Below, in pieces: positions 28,401-39,780 of a DNA stretch of 64,000 nucleotides. A model generated the notes under the pieces. It had not been told where the DNA came from. It did no database searches and saw nothing but the letters and a program-made list of their open reading frames with translations. The stretch comes from Atrina japonica. Taxonomy: Eukaryota; Mollusca; Bivalvia; Pterioida; Pinnidae. The stretch is from assembly GCA_030159075.1 (NCBI GenBank), contig BROG01000960.1, forward strand, positions 1 through 64,000, given 5' to 3'. Position 1 is the first letter of the stretch; each line of letters starts with the position of its first letter. A program made the position numbers and the translations under genes.

Positions 28401-29149
28401 TTCACAAGGAAGATTAAAAATGGGAAGAAAAGAGAATGATAAAAAAAAAGAAATGTAAGCGAAAAAAAGAAAAATAGTGAGACGGCGTAAAGGAAGATTA
28501 TATAAGATAAATTAAAAGATTTTTAGTGAAGTAAGAGTGAAGAAAAAAGAAAGCATATTCAGAAACGAGACTGAAATGAGAGGTAATTGAACAAAAGTAA
28601 CGAAGAGTTATAAAAAAAATAATAAAAATGTAAAAGTACAATATATTCATGTATGATAGGATAGATAAATAAATTGGTATAAAGGGGGGGGGGGAATAAA
28701 TCTGATCTGAGTGTTCTATTAAAAGAAGGTGATTTTTTTATTTTTTTTTTTTTTTTTTTAAAAAATGACGCAAAAGTTGAAAATAAATGCGAATTAAAAA
28801 AAGGAGCATAATAAAAAAATTAAAAAATCGCCGAAAGACGAATCTGAAAACGAACAGGTAAGGATAATTGTAAATTGATGAAGAAGGATTAATAAAAAGA
28901 AGAAGGATTGGAAGTATAAGGAATTTCTGTAAAATAAGAAAGGTGAAGATAAATAAAGGAAAAAGGTAAGATAGGATAAGATCAAAAGATAAAAGAATTT
29001 TCATTTTTGTGAATTAAGTGGATACAGAAGAAAAAGATAGAAAAATGAAAGCAAAAGGGATAAATTGAAAAAATGAGAATGAAAAATGAGAATAAAGAAG
29101 AGGACAATGGATTAAGAGATGCATAGAAGAGATGTAGAATAAACAAAAT

Positions 29150-29182
<33 letters not shown>

Positions 29183-32100
29183 AAAAAAAAATAATAAGGA
29201 GGAAAGGGTTAAGTGTTAGAAAATAAAAAGTAAAGTTGTTATAGTAAAATATATAAGAAGGGATTAAGGATAAATGGGAAAAAGGGATTAATTATTAAAA
29301 GATAAACCGGGGGGGGGGGTGGGGGTAAAGAAAAAGAAAATTGAACGTAGATAATAAGGAGGTAATTAGTAAGAAGAAGAAAGGAAAAAGAAAAACATGG
29401 ATAAATATAAATTAATAATGATAAGACAATATTAAAAGGAAAGTAAGAAAGGGAACGCTAAGAATAGAGAAAGAGTGAATAAAAAGAGGATAAGACAAAG
29501 GTGGTTAATAGGATATAGTCAATAAGAAAGAAGTCTTAAATGAAAGTACTGGAAATTAATGCTAACCCATTAAATGGATAAAAGATTAAGAGCTTGTAAG
29601 GATATTTTTAGAGATTGAAATAAAGAAAGAAGATAAACGAAGGGAAAAGAAGAATGTAAAATATTCCAGATAGATAAAGCTAAGCCAATTGATAGGGGGG
29701 GAAAAAAATACAATTGAAGAACAAAATGAAAAAAATGATAAAGAATAAGTTAAAAAAGATAATGAAAAAAAAGATTAAGATCTAACAAAGATAATAAAAC
29801 GGGATAAAGATCAAAAATTGATACCCTCTCAAATGGTAATAGGAAGATCAAGAAAGAAAAATGGATGGAAGTGAGAAATTGAAAAAAATGACAAAGATAA
29901 GTTAAAGGTACCTTGAACGAACTATAGAAATGAGAAAAACGAGAGGGGAAGCAACAAAGGTAACAAGGAAAAGGATAAATAGATTAAAGAGAAGAAAGAA
30001 AGTCTGCTTAGAATAATTGGGGGAAGATAAAACGAAGAAGTAAAACGATAAAAAAGTTGTAATGTAAATTGAAAAAGATAAAAGCGTAAATGAACGATAT
30101 AGAAGTGTGTGAAAATATAAAAAATGAAGTGAAGAGTAGATAAATGATTGGGTAAAGGGGGGGAAATTGAAAAAATAATGATATAGAGACTTAAGAAAAC
30201 AAAGAAGAAAAAAAGAATTAAGGAAGATCAAGAACGTTGGATAAAGATAAGGAGGAAAAAAAACAAGAGAGAGAGAAGTAAGAATCTGATAAGAAGAAAG
30301 TGATAAGGCATTTTATAAAAAGTGAAAAATAATCGTAAAAATGAGTATCAAAAAAAGAAGAGTTAAATTAAATAATTTTAGTGAATGCAAAAGGAATGAT
30401 AAGTGAAAGAGGAAAAAAGAAAAATCTAAAAAAGAAAAATGGAATATAAAAAAGGATGAAAAGGTCGAAGGGGGGGGGGGGGCACATTAGAAAAAAAAAG
30501 AATAAGAGAAATAATGATATAAGATGAACATATATTATACTAAAAAAAGGGGGAGAAAGAAAGAAGGAATAAGGGAATATGTAATAACTAATAATAAAAT
30601 AAGATAGCGAATTCGGATATACAAAATCGAAAGGAAAGTAATAGAAAAGTAATTGGATTAATAGGGGCAAAAATCAAAGAATGGGTCAATATAAAGATTT
30701 TTAAAGAGATAATTATAGTCAGAGAAGAATTAAAAAGATGAATAAAGATGCAATGATTGAAAAATAGTAGCGAAAAAGATTAGAAAAATGTCAGAAAGGA
30801 ATCAATGGAACTAAAGGAGGAAAGAAATGGATAAAGTAAAAAGAAGAGAGGAAAGTGATATAAAAGAAAAAGAAAGAAAAAGAAAAAAGGAATTAAAAGG
30901 AAGTAATAATTAAAATAGTAAGCACCACTCACAGAATATCCAAGTGCTTTACAAGTAGGAAGCACCACTCAATGTGGCTAATGTTGCTTTTTCAAGTACA
31001 AGGAATGGTAAGCACCACTTATAGAAGCCAAGATACCCTCTCAAATGGTAAGCACCACCTAAGGAAGCCAAGATACCCTCTCAAATGGTAAGCACCACCT
31101 AAGGAAGCCAAGATACCCTCTCAAATGGCAAGCAGCACCTAAGGAACCCCAGATTGCGTCTCAAATGGTAAGCACCACTTATGGAAGCCCAAATTCCCTC
31201 TCAAATAGTAAGCACCACTCACAGAATATCCAAGTGGTTTACAAGTGGAAAACACCACTCTTTGTGGCTAACATTGCTTTTTCAAGTACAAGGAACCACC
31301 TATAGCTTATACTTTTTCGCCAACACACCAGGTAAGATAAGTGTTAGACTATCATTAATTAATGAAGTTAATTACGACCTAACTCTTTGGCGACACTCAC
31401 CGTCTGGTGCTCCATCACACACCACTAGATCTGCCTTCTCTCCTTCAAAATGGTTGATGATTTCCTGTGCAGTAGATTTCTGGATGAAGAAAAGGATGAA
31501 AGTTAATAAACAAAACAAAATTGGGTGCAGGTGGACATTAACAACAGTCCTGAATTGATTGGAGTAAAATCAACTTCTGGGAAAAAAGAAAATTGTGTAT
31601 GTTTTTCATTTCCTCTTCAACACCACCACCCCCCATCCTGCAAAAAAAAATCCTCAAATGAAAGTTGTGTAATTTCGACCCACGAACAAATCTCCTCTCA
31701 TCCCTGTCACTCTGCAACCCCTGAGAAACAATGAACTATCCTATAAATCAATAAGTTAGGCAAGTCCAAACGTATCTTTAGGGGTGAACAGGTTAATGAA
31801 TCATTGTAGAAAATATTAGAATATGGTTTAATCCAAAATTAAATGAAAATGTTTGTTTAAATTGACATTACCAGCCTAACTAAAAAGCCACAACAATACC
31901 CTTCTCTTTAAGCAGTTTTGGTCAATACAGTGAAACTTGTGTATAACAACTTCCTCAGGGACACAAGAAAACCGGTGTTTGAAGGGAGGTGGTCTTTATA
32001 GAGAGGTTGATTTGTACACAAATGATACTATTGGGGACAGCAAAAACGGTCTTTGTGACCAGATGGTCTTTATCCACAGGTGATTGCTAAAGCAAATTTT

Positions 32101-35100
32101 TCTGTATTTTGTAATGAAAAATAAGGAATAATTTTTTCCTGATTCGCATTTCTCTCATGGTTCACAGATTTTTACCTCTTTTTTACGGGGAAAGATTTCC
32201 TTGTCAATCTTTAGGGTATTGACAAGCTACATGTACACGTGATATGACGTCACAATACAATTTTATGACAAAGACTGAAAGAGATTCAATGGCTTCCATG
32301 TAATGACAGTGCAGTCCATAAGTAGATATGTCTGATTCTATTTGCGTACATAAACATGTACTGTAAATCCGATTTTATTAGCAAAAATTTTATTTACGCA
32401 TAATTTCGCGAACAAAAATAAAATTAGTGCGTAATGAAGTATGACAATAGCATGATGAAATGGACATTTTAAGTCGCAAAACTATCATCTCGCGAATAAA
32501 TTTCGAACTTGTGTATCGCGAAAATAAAGTTTTTCCAGATTTGCGGTATTTGAACCATGGGAAAAAAATAATCCAACAAGAGCATGATGAGTGTGTTGAG
32601 TAAAGATGGGAATTTCAACCTTCTTGGTAACTATCTAAAAGTCCAAACTGAGGGCCTCATTCATAATATTCTACTGATCAACATAAAAATAAAACTTAGC
32701 CTATCAACTACCCAACGTCTTTAACCCATGGCTATGATATACAATGGATAACAAATATCATTTTTTATGATGAACACATTCTGAATCTACATTTTACTTC
32801 TAGCAAGAAGAAACTTCAAAATTTTTATTTTTAAAGTACAGTGAAACCTGTATACAGGGGCCACCCAAGGGACCAGAAAATATTGACCTTTATGTGCAGG
32901 TGACCCCTATAAGCAGGTTCAATTTAGTTGAAGTATGCAGTCAAGGGACTGGAAAAAACTGACCTTTATAAACAGGTGATCCTTATATAGAGGTGGCCAG
33001 TATAGCAGGTTTTACTGTACACTAGCTAAAGACACAAGTACTAGCATTACAATCACCATTAAATTTAGTACTAACGTCTCCATATGAGTGAAATATTCTT
33101 GAGTGGGATATTAAACAACAATATACAAACAAACAAACAAAAAATTTAGTACTAGACTTGGTATACATGTGCCAGCTACATGTATTTTAGCACTGGATGA
33201 AAGCATATACCAGTATTTGCCCGTATTTACCGGTAAATACCGCTGGCATGGAAAATAATCATAAATGCCAGCATTTTGCCAACCTAGATTACATCAGATG
33301 TTTGCTATCCATACTGAAAGTATCAGATGCACTGGGATTTACATAGCAAATTGTGTTATCTGTATTGAAGTTGACGTTTCCAGATAATTTACCTTTGTAA
33401 TATCACCTTGAAGCTGTATCACACCTGGAATGGGTGCCATGGCCTGTAGATCCACAGCAACAATCTTCACATCCTCATTCTGACTATCTTCACCTCTGTT
33501 ACAATTATCATAATAATCATCATCATAGAAATCATTATAGAAATCTCATCATTATGGAAATCATCACCATCATCAACTTAATCATCATCATAGAAATCAT
33601 CCTCACCATCATCATCTTTATCATCATCATAAAATCATCATAAAAATCATCATCATCATCAGAATGAGAATAGTGACAATTAAGATAATAGTAATAATAT
33701 TGACAATGATGATGATGATACTGATCATAAAGTAATCAAAGATTACAAAGCTCACCTCTCAGCATCATTTTTACACACACACCCCCCCCCATAAAAAAAG
33801 CAATGAAACTGCCCTAAAACATTCTCCTTAACCAGTGCATTAAAATTAAGATAAGCCTAACACTGGGTCGTTTTTTACACCAACCCCAAAAGAAATATTA
33901 TAATATTAAATTCAGCATTTGAAGCATTGAATATTCATAAAATCATAAGATATCTTTACCATGCGAGTTTTCTTGGCATATGAGCAACAGATGCCGAATT
34001 TTGTTAAACAATATGTCCCCCTTTCAGGAATGTTAGATAGTAAATTCTGGAGTACGGACTTGAACAACGACTCGATCCTTTCGCAGGGACAGGGATACAT
34101 TACGAGAATAATTAATACATGGGGATGTGACAGTATCATACAGTGAAACCTGTATATAATGACCTCCTTAGGGACACAAGAAAAACCAGTCAAGATAGGG
34201 AGGTGGTCTTTATATAGAGGTTGATTTGTACACAAATGCTATAGTTTGTTTGCTCTCCACTGAAACTGGGGTTTTGTTGAATTTCTTAAATTTCACTTAA
34301 TCATCAAATTTGAATTAAACTAAATTGTGAATATGCAAATTTTTGGTTTGCTAACAAAACTTTTACCCATTTACTGCAATACAAAATTTTGTAAATGTTT
34401 GTGTGGGTAAATGCAAAGTTGATAAAACAGCACCCAAAAGTCTTTCTGATTTATGCATAAGTAGGTCGTATGCAAATCAGAAACTCTGGGTCATATGACA
34501 GTAGACTGACTTGGGATTGTATCATAAATTATGTTTTATGAACTGAAAAAAAAATCAGAATTATAAGTATGCATTTTTTTATATAATAAACAAAACTATG
34601 CTACCGAAATAATTTCATCTTATTAGTAGTATTTATGGCGTGCTAGATGTAAAACAACATAAAAACAAAAAAAAACATGTTAACTTGAAACTTATGTTGA
34701 CTTGCAATTTTGAGATGATCCCTTATTGACCAGTCTACTTGCAATTGTGAGATGATCCCTTATTCATCAGTCTGCATGAATTAAGTAATTAAGTGAGTGA
34801 CAAGTTAGTCCTATTCATCTTATGTGAATGGACAATAGCAGGCACATTGACTATTTTTACGTAACCATGTGGTTTGAAAACTGTTTATATTTACAATATT
34901 ATGACTGTTCAATGTATTGGATTTACACCCACTTAAATTTTCTTGAAATTTGAAAGAAATCTAACATTATTAGTAATTTGAAACTTTTTCCCTTGAATTG
35001 CTTGATGCAATTTAAATTCATTTTAGTTATGTTTAACCTTTAAAATAACAATGATGAGCATTTGAAATATATAAATTATTTAGTTTTTGCAAAAAATGAC

Positions 35101-36088
35101 TAAACCCCAATTTCAATGGAAAGCAAATGGACTATACTATTGGGGACAGCAAAAAACAGTGGGTTTTTTTTATCAGTGGTCTACTGTTTATTTAGTACAG
35201 ACATATGATAAATACTTGTACATACTTCAGCTTTTGTGCCAACACTTGGCTCCAGCTCCCTGGGGCTGCACATAGGTCCACCACTTTTTTCACACCTAAA
35301 ACCAGGTAAAAATAAAAAATAAAAAATTACAGATAGGACCTATATCTCTGTAAATAATACAACTTTACACAATCTGTAATTACGCAGATGTCAAAAAACT
35401 TATTTTTTAGTAATATCTACTAGTGTCAAAGAACATTAGAGATTTAAATAGTCGAAGTTATTCAAATTTACTCATGCATCCAAATAATGAACACAGATAT
35501 ACACATAGATCATCACAGCAAGCAAACAAATTAACTCATTCACCCCTAAAGACACATTTGGACTGGTCTTAGTCACTGATTTACAGAAGAGTCCATTGTT
35601 TTTCAGGGGTTGATGAGGTAAGTACCTTCAATCTGCTTGCAGTGGTCTCATGGTAGGGCATTCAACTGCAAGCTGAAAGTCCGGGGTTGGATTCCTGGTA
35701 CCACGTCATACCAAAGACTTTATAAAATGGACTGTTCCTTCACCAAGCGCTCAGTTTTCAAAGTGAAAGTCACAAGTCTTTCAGAAGAGACTTAAAATTA
35801 AGGTCACGTGTCACAGCAGGCCTGGCATGTAAAAGAACCCTCACGACATTGTCCATAGCACAGGTCAAAATTTGAGGTACCTATTTCACCTGCAAGTGCT
35901 GACATCTCCATATGAGGGGGAAATTCTAAACGGGATGTCAAACAACAATTAAAAAAAGTATAAGTACCTTCAAACAAATTAAAGTCCTCATTGATCTGTA
36001 ATAATTTAAATGCGCTTCTTGCTCGCCAGCCTTCTTCTTTGGCAAGTCGGTAATAAACGTCTCGTTTATCTTTACTAGATTTTCCCAT
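16435..36088 (-). CDS. FTSJ1: FTSJ1/TRM7-type tRNA ribose 2'-O-methyltransferase, 10 coding exons
   Basis: Known role: AdoMet-dependent 2'-O-methylation of anticodon-loop riboses (positions 32/34), acting with partner subunits. Exons assembled from splice sites and conserved protein, 5' to 3' on the minus strand: 36088-35968, 35295-35226, 33495-33393, 31479-31401, 24172-24120, 22252-22199, 19882-19780, 19366-19283, 17893-17790, 16794-16435. They give 1131 nt, 376 residues, with phase consistent at every junction and GT/AG at every intron. The AdoMet site [14 protein letters not shown] is in exon 2. The K-D-K-E catalytic set is present: K28 (RSAFKLL), D in VVCDGAPD, K in FVAK, E in EAFVVC (codon split between exons 7 and 8). 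The C-terminal 80 or so residues after PPYKEAC are Ser/Asn/Glu-rich and variable. A 3' splice site at 36,108 implies an upstream noncoding exon. Introns are repeat-filled. Confidence 0.93.
17395..17510. repeat. SINE fragment (family A)
   Basis: Shares 'gtgaaagt.acaagtgtt', 'aaagaaccctca' and 'gtccata.' blocks with the longer copy at 35,640-35,945. It lies in the last intron of the FTSJ1-like gene. Confidence 0.45.
18150..18390. repeat. About four degenerate 60-bp tandem units
   Basis: Recurring 'gtaaccatggtgatta', 'actgtcagtg.tgagtctta' and 'cacgatg.tgt' blocks. The repeat is intronic and noncoding. Confidence 0.6.
19155..19235 (+). repeat. SINE family B fragment
   Basis: Contains 'gtgagaaagtttgccagtt' and 'gtgtggcata', the reverse complement of the blocks in the 16,160 and 22,910 copies. 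Confidence 0.5.
20218..20360. mobile_element. Near-perfect inverted repeat (MITE-like), about 55-bp arms
   Basis: The arm 'attacatggtaaaattcat' then 'atcacatatcatatcagccc' is repeated in inverse around 20,300-20,356. The short centre holds 'agaccaagagcttcagctcaaggtct'-like sequence (itself inverted). A partial related copy (acatggtaaaattcatat) starts at 20,487. Intronic. Confidence 0.7.
20511..20680. repeat. Nested short inverted repeats
   Basis: 'ccgtatcataaattct' pairs with 'gtgcatgatacgg', and 'tgcacggcggtccaatatc' pairs with 'gatactggaccgctgtgca'. Noncoding and intronic; probably remnants of a foldback element. Confidence 0.5.
20875..20950 (-). repeat. tRNA-like sequence, probably a SINE head
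   Basis: Read on the minus strand, it has an A-box-like 'actcgatcggtagagc', an anticodon-arm-like 'ccagacttgtaaaccag' and a B-box 'gggttcgaatc'. The anticodon stem does not pair properly (A/A and A/C mismatches). This looks like a tRNA-derived repeat rather than a working tRNA gene. Confidence 0.5.
22910..23147 (-). repeat. tRNA-derived SINE (family B), best copy
   Basis: On the minus strand it begins with a tRNA-like head (ccatggctgagtggttagag) and runs through 'gtgagaaagtttgctagttt' and 'gggtacattgtaatcgggtt' to 'aagtgtggcataaaag'. Intronic. Confidence 0.7.
23262..23357. mobile_element. Short palindromic MITE (family D)
   Basis: Starts ttaactcattcacccctgaa and ends ttcaggggttgatgagttaa, which are inverted copies around a centre containing 'gggctggtccaagtcattga'. 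The same family is seen at 35,530-35,622, 42,470-42,690 and 43,020-43,115, with fragments near 22,295, 27,540, 31,740 and 39,306. Confidence 0.75.
25135..25340 (+). repeat. Interspersed repeat, pair with 59,945-60,180
   Basis: Both copies carry 'ctatacacagg.ataa', 'tatattcctatatattttgt', 'aaggtcaggtccagtgtg' and 'aacctgggtttctca'. No coding sequence. The family is unknown to me. Confidence 0.7.
25371..25902. repeat. 28-bp satellite, 19 essentially identical units
   Basis: Exact 28-bp period with unit start ggtattgtatatcaatctaa. No substitution was noticed between units. The array ends where 'agtagtaaaaacgggg' departs from the unit. It lies in the intron between exons 4 and 5 of the FTSJ1-like gene. 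Confidence 0.95.
26010..27300. repeat. 12-bp satellite, about 107 units
   Basis: Units are CAGTCTGTCCAT, CAGTCAGTCCAT, CAATCTGTCCAT and close variants. The unit holds no stop codon in several frames on both strands, so long frames (486 residues on plus, 331 on minus) arise automatically. They encode only [12 protein letters not shown] or [12 protein letters not shown] repeats. I do not regard these as genes. Confidence 0.95.
27690..28300. repeat. 40-bp minisatellite, left block
   Basis: Units of about 40 bp containing 'aaatggtaagcaccactta', 'gaagcccagatt' and 'ccctctc'. The last 160 bp (28,139-28,300) match 30,916-31,080 almost exactly. Confidence 0.85.
28301..30914. repeat. 2.6-kb purine-rich, C-poor block with G-tracts
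   Basis: The plus strand is almost all A, G and T, with only a few C per 60-base line. Poly-G runs lie at about 28,684, 29,151 (30 G), 29,310, 29,696, 30,156 and 30,471. A remnant of the surrounding minisatellite (ataccctctcaaatggtaa) sits inside at 29,820-29,838. Open frames on the minus strand here are compositional. No gene is supported. Confidence 0.85.
30915..31300. repeat. 40-bp minisatellite, right block
   Basis: Continues the 27,690-28,300 array after the purine-rich block. Its first 160 bp repeat the last 160 bp of the left block. Confidence 0.85.
31931..32095. mobile_element. MITE family C copy
   Basis: Begins acagtgaaacttgtgtata. Internal 'ggtggtctttatagagaggt' and 'ggtctttatccacaggtg' are typical of the family. 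The right terminus is degraded. Confidence 0.6.
32838..33016. mobile_element. MITE family C copy, both ends present
   Basis: Starts tacagtgaaacctgtata and ends tagcaggttttactgta, which are inverted copies. The interior has 'gacctttat' and 'aggtgaccc' repeats. Intron between exons 3 and 4. Confidence 0.7.
33060..33145. repeat. SINE family A tail
   Basis: 'cgtctccatatgagtgaaat' and 'gtgggatattaaacaacaa' followed by a (caaa)-type tail, as at the end of the 35,640-35,945 copy. Confidence 0.5.
33500..33725. repeat. Degenerate ATC/ATT microsatellite
   Basis: Runs of 'atcatcatcatagaaatc' and 'gatgatgatga'. It starts beside the exon 3 acceptor of the FTSJ1-like gene, so that intron edge is low complexity. 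Confidence 0.8.
34137..34225. mobile_element. MITE family C fragment
   Basis: 'acagtgaaacctgtatataa' followed by 'ggaggtggtctttatataga'. No right terminus found. Confidence 0.55.
35530..35622. mobile_element. Short palindromic MITE (family D)
   Basis: Starts ttaactcattcacccctaaa and ends tttcaggggttgatgagg. About 93 bp, nearly identical to the 23,262 copy. Confidence 0.75.
35640..35945 (+). repeat. tRNA-derived SINE (family A), nearly full length
   Basis: The head has 'gtggtctcatggtagggca' (A-box-like) and 'ggggttggattcc' (B-box-like). The body includes 'gtgaaagtcacaag', 'aaaagaaccctca' and 'gacatctccatatgag'. It ends 'gggatgtcaaacaacaatt' plus an A-run. It finishes about 20 bp from the splice donor of FTSJ1-like exon 1. 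Confidence 0.65.
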
Positions 36089-36623
36089 CCTTGGGACAAG
36101 TGCAACTCTGAAAGAAGAACATACATACAAATCAATTACCATGCTAGTCACCTTTTAGATAAATGCTAGATTACTTGAATAATTTTTATTTTTATTTTTT
36201 TTTTTTTTTAAAAAGTTGCATCTAATTTGCTGAAGAAAATTAATTTACATTAGTTTTTATTTTATTTTTTATCTGGTACATGTATATGCAAAAACAATTT
36301 AGATTCTAAATCTAAATTTACATATTTTAAATTCTTAATTGGCCAATCAAATTTTTAACAGTTAATGTCATTTACATGTATAATAAAGATTCAGTAGTTA
36401 AAACCCCATGACTGCTAATTGTCATTTTCGCCAACAAGCAACATCTCATAAAAAGTTTCGTAAAAAGTGCTAAAAGCATTTCCCCAGTACAAATTGTGAT
36501 TTTTTTCTTTTCACCAAAAGAATTGAATATTACTCAAATCAGCCATGCCGTGGCATAATGTTTTTACTGACAATTAAGGTCTGCAAGCCTCTTGTGATTG
36601 TGACATGATGCAAACGATATACA

Positions 36624-36626
<3 letters not shown>

Positions 36627-36708
<82 letters not shown>
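36627..36708. repeat. (TA)n microsatellite
   Basis: An uninterrupted TA tract of about 82 bp, followed by two tandem copies of 'ttagagtggtatatatgcaa'. Open frames reading YIYIYI are artefacts. Confidence 0.95.
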
Positions 36709-36711
<3 letters not shown>

Positions 36712-36834
36712 TAGAGTGGTATATATGCAAATTAGAGTGGTATATATGCAAATTAGAGTGGACCTCCATACTTATTGGACTTTGTTATGAACTGTAAACA
36801 AACCAGTTGTATTCACTGCGCAACTCAATCGGAC

Positions 36835-36856
36835 ATGGCAGCAGCCTTTGAAAACG
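36835..36856 (+). CDS. Candidate first coding exon of a divergent gene
   Basis: An ATG at 36,835 starts a short Ala-rich segment (MAAAFEN) that runs into a good splice donor (g|gttagt at 36,856/36,857). It lies about 750 bp upstream of, and divergent from, the FTSJ1-like start. No downstream exon was identified with confidence, so this is only a suggestion. Confidence 0.2.
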
Positions 36857-37650
36857 GTTAGTTGGTATTTTCTTTCCAGTTACATTATTTTAAAATTATT
36901 TTTTTTATACATTTTGAATGATTATAAGTTCATTAAAGTAATCTTTTGTTTTGACGACATTGTGAATGTGATTGTGGTTTTAACCATATGTAAATTGACC
37001 GGTAAATACCCAAGTGCGAAACTCCACCGGAAAGCATCATAATTAAATGTGAACGATCAACCAGATCATCCGTTAGTAACACAAAATCAACTGTAATGAT
37101 TGTGTTTGGTCATCATTTTTGGGATGCAGTGTTGTCTCCCTTTTCATATAGTGTGAACAGTTTAATCACAGGTGGTTTAAGGTTATTGTAATTTTCAAGT
37201 CAACAAAATCATTATTTAAAAAAAATTATTTGCATAGTACTACATAATTTAAACTGTTATTGTTTTGCTCATCCGGGCGTCTTAAATAATACAAAATAAA
37301 TTGTTGTTGTTGTTATTGCTGAGTTGTTTTTTTTATAAGGCCAAGCCACAGCACCACTAAACGGAATTCTCGACACCCCCCCCCCCTTTCCACAGACCGA
37401 TAAAATTGCATATGTCGAACATACCACAGGACAATACACAACCCTGTTGAGCAATATATCTTGACAATTGTTAAAATCACATTTAAAGCTCGTGATGGCT
37501 ACAATCAAACCCAAACAAAGGAACAACGATTGCAGAAAAGGATCATTATTTACCTTAGATCTACCACGAGATGTGAAACCGAACTTACTAAAGTATAAGA
37601 ATGTTTGCGTATTCCGATCCCGAAGTTTGCCACTTTTCATCAATATAGTT

Positions 37651-37651
<1 letters not shown>

Positions 37652-37709
<58 letters not shown>

Positions 37710-37791
37710 CTTACCTACCTACCTACCTACCTACTTGTCTGTCTGTCTGTCTGTCAGTCTGTCTGTCTCGGTCTGTCGTTCATCCGTCCAA

Positions 37792-37878
<87 letters not shown>
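37652..37878. repeat. Compound microsatellite (TATC)n(CTAC)n(TGTC)n(TC)n
   Basis: Adjacent blocks of TATC, CTAC, TGTC and a pure TC tract of about 80 bp (37,797-37,878). Long frames across it (37,468-37,953 and 37,605-37,892) are mostly repeat-encoded. Confidence 0.95.
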
Positions 37879-37880
<2 letters not shown>

Positions 37881-37889
37881 ACATTACCG

Positions 37890-38560
37890 TGATATAGACA
37901 CACAAAAGCCTTTCCACTGTCTACAAAAAACACATACCTTACTACTGGCTTGACAAACACAGACATTACCATGGTCTAGACAAACACATGTTACCACGGT
38001 CTAGACAAACACAGACATTACCACTGTCTAGACAAACACAAACATTACCATGTTCTAGACAAACACATTCTTTACCACTGTCTAGACACACTTACCTTAC
38101 CACTTTCTAGACAGATACATACCTTAGTACTGTCTAGACAAACACATACCTTACCACTGTCTAGACAAACATATATCTTACCGCTCTCTAGAAAACACAC
38201 CTTACCAGTGTCTAGACAAACACATGCCTTAACACGGTCTAGACAACACATACCTCACAACTGTCTAGACAGACACATACCTCACTACTGTCTAGACAGA
38301 CACATACCTCACTACTGTCTCGACTAATATATATCTTACAACTGTCTAGACAAACACATAAATCACCACCGTCTAGAAAGATACATACCCTATCACAGCC
38401 TAGACAAACACATTGTCTAGGGAAACATATACCTTACCACTCTCCAGAGAAACACATGCCATACCACTGTCTTGACAAATATACTCTAACTTTGTCTAGA
38501 CAAAATACTTAATACTCTTATCCTCTGTCTATATCACATTCTCGATCATTGTTGATGTCA
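37890..38560. repeat. Minisatellite with 'gtctagacaaacacat' core
   Basis: Roughly 25-33-bp units of the type 'accttaccactgtctagac' + 'aaacacat', diverged, about 22 copies. Many units hold an XbaI-like TCTAGA palindrome. Confidence 0.85.
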
Positions 38561-38885
38561 AACTTTAATCCACTGTCTAGGTCACTCTAATGGTCATTGT
38601 TGGGGTCAAACTCTAATCCACTGTCTAGGCCTCTGAACCATTGTCGAGTTCACATCCTCGATCATTGTTGGGGTCAAACACTTAACCACTGTCTGGGTCA
38701 CACTCTCGAAAATTGTTGGGGTCAAACACTTAACCACTGTCTGGGTCACACTCTCGATCTTTGTTGGGGTCAAACACTTAACCACTTTCTAGGTCACATT
38801 CTCGATCATATATATAGTTGGGGTCAAACACTTAACCACTGTCTCGGCCACATTCTCGAAAATTGTTGGGGTCTGTCTAGATAAA
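38561..38885. repeat. Minisatellite with 'gttggggtcaaacacttaac' core
   Basis: About seven units of about 46 bp containing 'cactgtctgggtcaca', 'ctcgatcattgttggggtc' and variants. It abuts the previous array and shares its 'ccactgtct' core. Confidence 0.85.
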
Positions 38886-39395
38886 AATCTGCACAATTGT
38901 TATGGTCAAATTGTCAGTGTTTGTCCTTTTATTGCACAGTGATGTATCAGTTATATCAGGGCAACAAGCGATTTTAGAAGACATATACATTTTATTATTT
39001 CACGGCTTAATCTTTTAACGTTTTGCTCAAGAAAAATACATCTTTTTAAAAGCAAAAAAAAAAAAAAAAAAAAAAAAAAACCACACACAAAACAAGTCAG
39101 GGCCCCGCTATTTAGATGAAAAATAATAAATCAAATCTTTAAAAATGTCATTTTCATAAAAATATCATGAGTTACTGGTGTGTTTGGGGGTATTTATCTA
39201 TCAAAGGTTTTCACATAGAAAGGAAACATGTAATATTAAAGCTCTAAAAAAATTCTCTATAGATCTGTATTCCGTTTAATTTTTTGTTTTTATTCAGTAC
39301 ATGGTTTTACTCATCGACTCCTGCAGCCAGATCTGGACTCGCCCATTTTAATGTCCACTGCCAAATTTAGGAGTAAATAATTTAAAATTCATAAT

Positions 39396-39779
39396 TGGAA
39401 TAGACCATTTTTGGGTTCTTGCGTAATCCGTTTTTGGAGCCGGATTTTTCTTGTGCCGCTACAACTTTGTTAGCCCTAGCGATTTCCGGTATGTGTATTT
39501 GCGTCGATCAAGAAATAAAATGCTAAAGATATCATACAATATATCAAAATGTCAAAACATTCCATCTTTGTTATATTGATCAGACGTTGACTTAATTTAT
39601 TTTTTACACAAAATGAATTGACAATAATATGACCTTCAAATATAACTGCATTTTATTTCATGATGGACGCCAAGACACATACCGGAAGTCGCTTGGGCTA
39701 GCAAAGTTGAATCGGCGTACGAAAAAAAAAAGCAGATCCAAAAACGGATTACATAAGAACTCGAAAATGGTCCATTAAT
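39396..39779. mobile_element. MITE with about 115-bp terminal inverted repeats
   Basis: The left arm ('aatagaccatttttgggttc', 'gtaatccgtttttgga', 'ttccggtatgtgt') is repeated inverted at the right ('acacataccggaa', 'aaaaacggattac', 'gaaaatggtccatt'). The interior is about 150 bp, AT-rich and noncoding. Confidence 0.75.
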
Positions 39780-39780
39780 T

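Noticed and set aside
28738..30968. Several minus-strand frames of Phe/Leu/Ser-rich hydrophobic proteins
   Set aside because: Reverse reading of the purine-rich block gives Phe/Leu/Ser codons by composition; there are no conserved motifs or starts.
37468..37953. 161-codon frame with a plausible N-terminal exon
   Set aside because: Two thirds is microsatellite. The first 33 codons could be an exon with a GTATAAG donor, but nothing links it to another exon.
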